A stretch of 64,000 nucleotides of DNA, taken from assembly GCF_002242805.1 (NCBI RefSeq), contig NZ_MCGQ01000023.1:124421-188420 (forward strand), given 5' to 3'. The notes beneath the pieces were generated by a model. The model did no database searches, had not been told where the DNA came from, and saw nothing but the letters and a program-made list of their open reading frames with translations. This DNA is from Streptomyces diastatochromogenes. Its GTDB lineage: Bacteria; Actinomycetota; Actinomycetes; Streptomycetales; Streptomycetaceae. The position numbers were made by a program, and so were the translations under genes. Every line of letters begins with the position of its first letter. Positions within the stretch are counted from its first letter, which is position 1. Positions 58,881 through 64,000 of this stretch are shown piece after piece.

Positions 58881-58894
58881 GTTGCACACTCAAC
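58881..58894. promoter_or_regulatory. MarR-type site GTTGCACACTCAAC
   Basis: GTTG and CAAC arms with a 6-base spacer, 31 bases before the MarR start. It resembles the sites near 10640 and 20800. Probably an autoregulatory operator. Confidence 0.45.
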
Positions 58895-58924
58895 GATTGG
58901 CTGAATCGGTGCTACGGTGCGGGT

Positions 58925-59323
58925 ATGGCAGTCAAGACGGCCGACGCCCGGCTCGAGGAACGGTGGCGGGACATCCTCACCGTGCACGCGCACACGATGT
59001 GCGAGATCGACCGTGCCCTGCACCCGCACGGGCTGGGCGCGAGCGACTTCGAGGTGCTGGACATCCTCGCCACCGCGGCGCCCGAGGCGGGCGACCAGTG
59101 CCGGGTGCAGAACCTGGTCGGACGGGTCCATCTCAGCCAGAGCGCGCTGTCCCGGCTGATCGGCCGCCTGGAGAAGGAGGGCCTGGTCGAGCGCTCGGTG
59201 TGCGCGGAGGACCGGCGCGGGGTGTGGGTCGCCCTCACGGACAAGGGCCGCGCCCTGTACGCCGAGGTACTGCCCCTGCAGCGGGCCGTGCTGGAGCGGA
59301 TGCTGGCCTCACGGGCCGGCTGA
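58925..59323 (+). CDS. MarR family transcriptional regulator
   Basis: A 132-residue winged-helix protein. The HTH is QNLVGRVHLSQSALSRLIGRLEKEGLVERS and the wing VCAEDRRGVWVALTDKGRALY. It starts at an ATG with no clear Shine-Dalgarno site. A MarR-type inverted repeat lies just upstream. Its target is not obvious: the VOC gene upstream on the same strand is the nearest candidate. Confidence 0.92.
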   Translation: MAVKTADARLEERWRDILTVHAHTMCEIDRALHPHGLGASDFEVLDILATAAPEAGDQCRVQNLVGRVHLSQSALSRLIGRLEKEGLVERSVCAEDRRGVWVALTDKGRALYAEVLPLQRAVLERMLASRAG

Positions 59324-59344
59324 GCGCTCCGCGGGATGTGCCGC

Positions 59345-59412
59345 GATGTGCCGTCAGCCGTCTGCGGCGCCATCGTGACTGGTCGCGCAGCGCCCCTTTG
59401 CGGCGCTGCGGA
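59345..59412. repeat. Dispersed Streptomyces-type intergenic repeat, copy 2, acting as terminator
   Basis: On the minus strand it reads AGCGCCGC-AAA-GGGGCGCTGCGCGACCAGTCACGA then CCGCAGACGGC, matching the repeat at 39391. The stem CGCAGCGCC/GGCGCTGCG (59386-59410) could end transcription between the convergent MarR and pqqB genes. Confidence 0.6.
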
Positions 59413-59438
59413 ACCACAGCCGACTTCGCCGACCCCGC

Positions 59439-60335
59439 TCAGAGCGTCAGCTCCGCCCCGTCCGACAGGATCTCCACCCCCAGCCCGGCCACGCGCGCGC
59501 GTGCCCGTGAGGCGGGGTCGAGCAGCGGGTTGGTGTTGTTGAGGTGGGTGTAGATGCGGCGCGGGCCGGGGTGGCGGGCCAGGGCCTGAAGTGAGCCGTG
59601 CGGGCCCGTGACCGGCAGGTGTCCCATGGCCGCCTGCCCGGCACCGGTCGGGACCGCACTGCCCATCTCGTCGGCCGCGTAGAAGGTGCCGTCCAGGAGC
59701 ACGCAGTCGGCCGACGCGCACAGTTCGTCCAGCACAGGGCTCCAGGCACCGACGCAGGGCGCGTACACCAGCACTCCCCCGCTGGCCAGGTCCTCGACGC
59801 GGTACGCCGTCACCCACGGGCCGCCGGTCTCGGGCGCCTGTGCCGGTACGTACTTCGGGATCTTGGTGCCCACCGGATGGGCCGTGACGACCAGTCCGCC
59901 GGACAGCACGAAGCCGCCGTCGGCCAGGCTGTCGGCCCACTCCCAGGAGGCGTAGCGGTCCAGGGCGGCGCGGGCGGGCGTGAGCACGGCGCGGACCGGC
60001 GGGGCCGCGTAGACCTTCAGGCCCACCGCTCCGCGCAGCTCGGTCAGACCGGTGACGTGGTCCGCCTCCGCGTCGGTGAGCAGCACCCCGCGCAGCGGGG
60101 TGTCCCGGGGCCCGGGGCCTGGCCAGAGGGCCGGGGTGGCGGTGAGCTGGGCGCGCAGATCGGGTGACGCGTTGAGCAGCCACCAGTCGCGGCCGTTGCC
60201 GGTGACGGCCGCGCACTCCTGGGTGCGGGACGGAAGCGTGCCCTTACGGGCGGCCGCGCACAGCGCGCAGGCGCAGTTCCACTGCGGGAAGCCGCCTCCG
60301 GCGGCGGTGCCCAGCAGGACGATCCTCACGATCAT
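59439..60335 (-). CDS. pqqB: PqqB-like metallo-beta-lactamase-fold protein
   Basis: A 298-residue PqqB homologue. The N-terminus IVLLGTAAGGGFPQWNCACALC, NASPDLRAQL, TDAEADHVTGLTELR (altered metal motif), VPYVP-like IPKYVPAQAP, and HLNNTNPLLD are all signatures of PqqB, which acts in pyrroloquinoline quinone biosynthesis and hydroxylates the PqqA tyrosine. No pqqA, C, D or E is in the window, so a PQQ role cannot be assumed. GGAG precedes the ATG at 60335. It is followed upstream by a channel-like gene. Confidence 0.9.
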   Translation of the reverse strand: MIVRIVLLGTAAGGGFPQWNCACALCAAARKGTLPSRTQECAAVTGNGRDWWLLNASPDLRAQLTATPALWPGPGPRDTPLRGVLLTDAEADHVTGLTELRGAVGLKVYAAPPVRAVLTPARAALDRYASWEWADSLADGGFVLSGGLVVTAHPVGTKIPKYVPAQAPETGGPWVTAYRVEDLASGGVLVYAPCVGAWSPVLDELCASADCVLLDGTFYAADEMGSAVPTGAGQAAMGHLPVTGPHGSLQALARHPGPRRIYTHLNNTNPLLDPASRARARVAGLGVEILSDGAELTL

Positions 60336-60394
60336 CGGCTCCTTCGCATGCACCGGACCTTCCGCTGGGATCTTCCCGTCGGAGGGCGGGCTGA

Positions 60395-61507
60395 CTACTC
60401 CGGGACGGGGGGCAGTTCCGGCCGTCCTGCGCCGGGCCTGCGGTCCACCGGGCGCTGCGGCGGGATGGGCCCGCCCGAGAAGTCGCGGGGGCCGGTCCAC
60501 AGGCCCGGCACCGCGTCGCAGCGGCGGCACAGCTCGTACGCGACCTCCTCGTAGTTGACCCGCCAGCCCTGGAAGTGCGGCCAGGCCTCCTTCGGGCTGC
60601 GTTCCGCACGGAAGCCGGCCGCCCCCAGCATGGCCACGGCCTCGTCGAACTCCTCGAAGGTCAGCCGGATCGGACTGCCCGGCGAGGGATCGGGGTCGAA
60701 GGGGATGCGCACCACGCGCGCGATGTCGCGCAGGGCGGTGAACCCGGCGCGCAGCACCAGGCGGGCCTCCGGCGGGGCGAGGCGCGGGTCGAGCGCCAGC
60801 TGCAGGGCGGCCGCGTCCATGACGGCGACGAGCCCGACCAGCCAGCTGCGGTGCGGCCGCGGGGAGCGGAAGCTCAGCAGGACCGGGTACGTGGAGTGGC
60901 TCTCGCCCATGTCCGAGGCCAGGCGCTCCCAGGCCCGGTACAGCTCGGGCAGCGCGGTCTCGGTGTCGACCAGCCACTGCCGGGCGAGGATCTCCGGCCC
61001 CCAGGCGGGCTCGCCGGCCCGTGCCTGGAGCAGGGTGACCTCCAGTTCGCGGCGGTTGTAGGCGGCGTAGAGGGTGGGCAGGTAGGCGATCTGGAGGGCG
61101 ATCAGAACGGGCCCGGTGGCCGCCGCCATGAAGTCGAGCACGGAGAGTTTCAGCCGGGCTCCGCTCGCGAAGCCGAGCGTGAACAGGCTGGATCCCGCCT
61201 CGCGGAAGGCGGTCGTCCAGGACAGCGGGGACGCCGCGTACAGCAGCAGGCCGAAGCCGAGCAGGGCCCCGCCGAGCCAGGTGACGAGCATGCCGATCAG
61301 CATCAGCGGGGCGAGCCAGGTCTGGGCCCGGTCGATGGCGTGGTAGTCGCCGCGCGGGGCGGCGAGCCTGAGGAGCCTGCGCAGCAGCCACCACAGGCGG
61401 AACACCAGCACGGAGTAGAGGCCTCGGGGGACGACGAGGGTGCGGAGGGTGCTGGTCAGGACCAGCACCAGTACCAGTGCGCCTGCTACTCCGGAGATCC
61501 ATTCCAT
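60395..61507 (-). CDS. Integral membrane protein with potassium-channel-like pore motif
   Basis: A 370-residue protein. Helices lie at about 5-25 (SGVAGALVLVLVLTSTLRTLVV), 70-95 (WLAPLMLIGMLVTWLGGALLGFGLLLY) and 125-150 (VLDFMAAATGPVLIALQIAYLPTLYAAY). Between the last two, AFREAGSSLFTLGFASG looks like a pore helix with a TLGF selectivity filter, a variant of TVGYG. The C-terminal 200 residues are cytoplasmic, mostly helical, ending in a proline-rich tail. A channel is inferred, not proven. The start at ATG 61507 lacks a Shine-Dalgarno sequence. Confidence 0.65.
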   Translation of the reverse strand: MEWISGVAGALVLVLVLTSTLRTLVVPRGLYSVLVFRLWWLLRRLLRLAAPRGDYHAIDRAQTWLAPLMLIGMLVTWLGGALLGFGLLLYAASPLSWTTAFREAGSSLFTLGFASGARLKLSVLDFMAAATGPVLIALQIAYLPTLYAAYNRRELEVTLLQARAGEPAWGPEILARQWLVDTETALPELYRAWERLASDMGESHSTYPVLLSFRSPRPHRSWLVGLVAVMDAAALQLALDPRLAPPEARLVLRAGFTALRDIARVVRIPFDPDPSPGSPIRLTFEEFDEAVAMLGAAGFRAERSPKEAWPHFQGWRVNYEEVAYELCRRCDAVPGLWTGPRDFSGGPIPPQRPVDRRPGAGRPELPPVPE

Positions 61508-61541
61508 GGGGGTATTTTGGCGCCCGAAGGTTGGCTGCAGC

Positions 61542-61937
61542 TCACCTTGCCAGCAGTGTCCGTACTCCATGTGACGTGAGTGTCAGGCCGTGTTTCGAGC
61601 TGCCGTCTATGGCCAGGGAGAGGTCCTCGTCGGGCCAGTGGGCGGCCAGTGCGGCGAGTGGTACCAGGTGGTAGCGGGAGACGAAGGGCAGCAGCTCGGT
61701 CATCTCGCCTTCCGAGGTGAACACGGGGACGACCGGATCACCCCCGGCCTGTTCGAGGACGGGGAGGGCGAGCATCGTGTCGGTGCCGTCCCCGTCCACC
61801 GCGTCGTCCGGTACGGGGACGAGTACGTCGCTGTGGGCGAGGGTGTCCAGGGCGGCCTGGTCCTCGGCGTTCACGGCCAGCGCGTCCAGTGCCCGCTGGG
61901 CCGGCGTCGGGAGGTCGTCGTGTGCGGATGTTTCCAT
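61542..61937 (-). CDS. SseB-like protein
   Basis: A 131-residue protein with the pattern of the SseB N-terminal domain: LDALAVNAEDQAALDTLAHSDVLVPVPDD, MLALPVLEQAGGDPVVPVFTSEGEMTELLP, and a C-terminal LAAHWPDEDLSLAID. In Gram-positives this fold is found alone or with type VII secretion genes, function unknown. GGGGATCTGCC precedes the ATG. It sits between the channel-like gene and a GntR gene. Confidence 0.8.
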   Translation of the reverse strand: METSAHDDLPTPAQRALDALAVNAEDQAALDTLAHSDVLVPVPDDAVDGDGTDTMLALPVLEQAGGDPVVPVFTSEGEMTELLPFVSRYHLVPLAALAAHWPDEDLSLAIDGSSKHGLTLTSHGVRTLLAR

Positions 61938-62071
61938 GGCAGATCCCCAGGTAGCGGCGGTCGTACGGCCACACGCACGGGCAGCCGCCCGGGCGCGCTC
62001 CGCTCGCGTACCCCGTGCGGCCCGGGACATGCGTGCGGATTCCGGGGCGGGTGGGTACCTGTCGTGGCAGG

Positions 62072-62779
62072 TCAGCCGAAGGCGAGGGTCAGCTGGAAGT
62101 GGTCGGGGTCGAGCAGGCTGACGACGTGCTCGACGAAGGAGCCGTCGGCCGCCCGGCTGGTGCGCCGCGTGTCGAGGAACCAGTCCCCCGGTGTCCGCCG
62201 CAGCAGCTCCGCCTCGTGGGCGTCGATCCGCCGCCCGGAGACCCGCTGCTCTCCGTGGTCGGGCCGTAGCCCGGCCCGCAGCAGCACCTCGGCGAGCGAG
62301 TCCTGGCCGAGCCCCTGGGCGGGCAGCTCCCGGATCACGGACAGGGGTGGCAGGTAGCTGCGTTCGTACGACACCACGGTGCCGTCCGCGACCAGCTCCC
62401 GGGTCCGCTCCACACACACGAACGCGTTCTTCTCCAGGGCGAGTTCGTCGGCGAGGCCGCTGTCGTGCGTCTCGCGTACGGCAAGGGTGCGCACCCGCGT
62501 CTCGACGCCCTGGAGAACCAGTGCGCAGGGCCGGCCGAGCCCGTCGTCCAGTGGGCCGCCGTCGAAGAGGACGTAGGAGCCCTTGCCGGTGCGGGTGGTG
62601 ATCAGCCCCTCCTCGGACAGCTCGGCGAGGGCCGCGCGGACCGTCGTACGGCTGACGCCGAACCGCTGGGCGAGGGCGTGTTCGCCGGGCAGTTGCTCCC
62701 CCGCCGGGCGGCGGCCGCTGCGGATCTCCCGGGCGAGGATCCGGCTGATCCGCTGGTGCTTGAGCGGGACGCCGGTCAT
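62072..62779 (-). CDS. GntR family regulator, HutC subfamily (UTRA domain)
   Basis: A 235-residue regulator. The winged helix has ILAREIRSGRRPAGEQLPGE, ALAQRFGVSRTTVRAALAEL and the wing TRTGKGSYVLFD; the UTRA domain has VCVERTRELVADGTVVSYERSYLP and FVEHVVSLLDPDHFQL. It overlaps the isochorismatase-like gene by 4 bases and is last in the operon with the permease, so it likely controls that operon from the promoter outside the window. Confidence 0.91.
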   Translation of the reverse strand: MTGVPLKHQRISRILAREIRSGRRPAGEQLPGEHALAQRFGVSRTTVRAALAELSEEGLITTRTGKGSYVLFDGGPLDDGLGRPCALVLQGVETRVRTLAVRETHDSGLADELALEKNAFVCVERTRELVADGTVVSYERSYLPPLSVIRELPAQGLGQDSLAEVLLRAGLRPDHGEQRVSGRRIDAHEAELLRRTPGDWFLDTRRTSRAADGSFVEHVVSLLDPDHFQLTLAFG

Positions 62780-63336
62780 GGCCGGGCCTCGGCGAGCAGG
62801 TCGTCGATGGTGGTGACCCGGATCAGCGGCCGGTAGAGGTCCAGCACCTGCAGGGTCTTGACGTGGGAGTCGTCGTCCACGCCCGCGCAGGCGTCCGCGA
62901 CCACCAGGACCTCCGTGCCGGCGTCGGCGGCGGCCAGGGCGGTGGACAGCACGCAGCAGTCGGTGCTGACGCCGGCCAGGACCATGCGGCCGTCCGGGCC
63001 GACGCGCTCGGCGAGTTCCGGGGTCCACTTGCCGAAGGTGGTGGCCTCCACGACGTGGGCGGCGCTGTCGGCGAACTCGTCCGTCAGTTCCCACAGTTCG
63101 GAGTCTGGCGGCTGGAGCGCGAACGGCCACTGGGCGTAGTAGGCGCGCCAGGCTCCGGTGGGCCGCTCGGGGGCCAGGAAGCGGGTGAAGGCGACGCGGT
63201 CGCCGAAGGCCGGCAGCAGACGTCGTACGCCCGCGGCCGCGTCGGCGAAACGGGGGGTGGCCCAGGGGCTGGCGGGGTCGGCGAAGACACGCTGCATGTC
63301 GATGACGGCCAGCAGCCCGGGGGTGGCGGAGGTCAT
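62776..63336 (-). CDS. Isochorismatase-family cysteine hydrolase
   Basis: A 186-residue hydrolase. The catalytic triad is visible: Asp13 in LLAVIDMQRVF, Lys in ATTFGKW, and Cys in AGVSTDCCVLSTA. Members include amidases of nicotinamide, ureidoacrylate and carbamoylsarcosine. The DCC-type active site and the neighbouring NCS1 permease suggest an amide from nucleobase or hydantoin breakdown. It is coupled by ATGA to both neighbours. Confidence 0.9.
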   Translation of the reverse strand: MTSATPGLLAVIDMQRVFADPASPWATPRFADAAAGVRRLLPAFGDRVAFTRFLAPERPTGAWRAYYAQWPFALQPPDSELWELTDEFADSAAHVVEATTFGKWTPELAERVGPDGRMVLAGVSTDCCVLSTALAAADAGTEVLVVADACAGVDDDSHVKTLQVLDLYRPLIRVTTIDDLLAEARP

Positions 63337-64000
63337 GTGCTGTACACCCCCTTGTTCGGCGACGGGCTCGGCACCTGGGCCTCCTGCTCGCGCACCCGGC
63401 CCCGGCCGAGGATCAGGGTGCCGAGGAAGGCGAGCGCGAGGGCGACCAGGACGCCGAGGTTGGCGTACGCCCAGGCACCCGTCTTGCCGCCCAGGCCGAA
63501 CGGCTCCAGGAGGTAGCCCTGCCAGGTCAGCCAGCTCGCGGAGGTGTTGGTGACCAGGCCCCAGCCGACGGCGGTGGCGCCGAGGGTGAGCAGCAGCGGC
63601 AGCAGGGGTACGTCGCCGTAGCGGCCGTGCGGGCGGTACAGGTCGCCCTCGTCGTAGTCGCGGCGGCGCAGCGCGAGGTCGGCGAGCATGATGCCGCACC
63701 AGGCGGCGATGGGCACGCCGAGCGTGGTGAGGAAGCCCATGAACTGGGCTAGGAAGCTGTCGGCGAAGAAGACGATGTAGACGGAGCCAGCGATCATCAG
63801 GACGCCGTCGAAGAGGGCGGCCAGATAGCGGGGTACGGGCAGACCCGCGGAGAGCAGGGCCAGGCCGGAGGAGTAGATGTCGAGGACGGCGCCGCCCACC
63901 AGGCCCAGGACGGCGACCACCGCGAACGGCACCAGGAACCAGGTCGGCAGGATGGTGGTCAGCGCGCCGATCGGGTCGGCCGCGATCGCCTTGCTCAGCG
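63333..64000 (-). CDS. NCS1 family nucleobase permease, C-terminal part (5' end outside window)
   Basis: About 222 C-terminal residues of a permease with at least six helices. PIGALTTILPTWFLVPFAVVAVLGLVGGAVLDIYSSGLALLSAGLPVPR (parts: LDIYSSGLALLS) is the conserved helix-7/8 region of cytosine/purine/hydantoin transporters; FFADSFLAQFMGFLTTLGVPIAAWCGIMLADL follows. The frame is open to the window end. It is the first visible gene of the isochorismatase-GntR operon. Cytosine or a related base is the probable substrate. Confidence 0.87.
   Translation of the reverse strand, partial: LSKAIAADPIGALTTILPTWFLVPFAVVAVLGLVGGAVLDIYSSGLALLSAGLPVPRYLAALFDGVLMIAGSVYIVFFADSFLAQFMGFLTTLGVPIAAWCGIMLADLALRRRDYDEGDLYRPHGRYGDVPLLPLLLTLGATAVGWGLVTNTSASWLTWQGYLLEPFGLGGKTGAWAYANLGVLVALALAFLGTLILGRGRVREQEAQVPSPSPNKGVYST

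Overview
The window is high-GC (about 72% by eye), densely coded actinobacterial chromosome. Short intergenic regions, GTG starts, ATGA/GTGA stop-start overlaps, many secreted hydrolases, and regulators of the MarR, PadR, GntR, LacI and LuxR-response-regulator types point to Streptomyces or a close relative. I recognise about 57 protein genes, two of them cut by the window edges, plus two decayed genes. I see no rRNA, tRNA, insertion sequence, prophage or CRISPR array, and no in-frame TTA codon in the genes I checked.

Layout. 1-5054: the tail of a YbaK-like deacylase, a GNAT enzyme, a divergent XRE-cupin regulator/MFS exporter pair, and a dihydroxyacetone kinase operon (dhaK-dhaL-dhaM). 5171-12081: a GH75 chitosanase, a fibronectin-III lipoprotein behind a DasR-like site, a small anchored protein, a fadH-like dienoyl-CoA reductase followed by a PadR regulator, and two unknown proteins. 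12371-19616: a PAS-GAF-PP2C phosphatase, a HemK-like methyltransferase, and a three-gene set of an unknown protein, a MoxR AAA ATPase and a VWA/HEXXH protein. 19681-29182: a MarR-controlled membrane protein, GNAT plus quinone oxidoreductase, a molybdopterin oxidoreductase with its flavin reductase, a CE7 esterase, SnoaL-like proteins, a GntR regulator and a methyltransferase. 29208-31517: two broken genes around a proline-rich membrane protein.

31909-45329: a short second Rho factor with a C-rich leader, a D,D-carboxypeptidase, two polyprenyl-phosphomannose-dependent mannosyltransferases, and an amide amino-acid catabolic block (GntR/FCD regulator, permease, asparaginase, aspartase, glutaminase). 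Undecaprenyl-diphosphate phosphatase and a fluoride-channel operon (CrcB-DUF190-CrcB) with an ArsR-like regulator follow. 45513-53680: a galactan utilisation locus in which a secreted GH53 endo-galactanase, a GH42 beta-galactosidase, a divergent ABC importer and a LacI repressor are tied together by three matching operators. 53696-64000: a two-component system divergent from an ABC/FtsX-type transporter, a VOC protein, a MarR regulator, a PqqB homologue without other pqq genes, a potassium-channel-like membrane protein, an SseB-like protein, and a GntR-isochorismatase-NCS1 permease operon running off the right end.

The strongest candidates for something new are the MoxR/VWA set (15587-19616), the short Rho paralogue with its possible self-attenuating leader (31700-33057), and the lone PqqB beside a channel-like protein (59439-61507).
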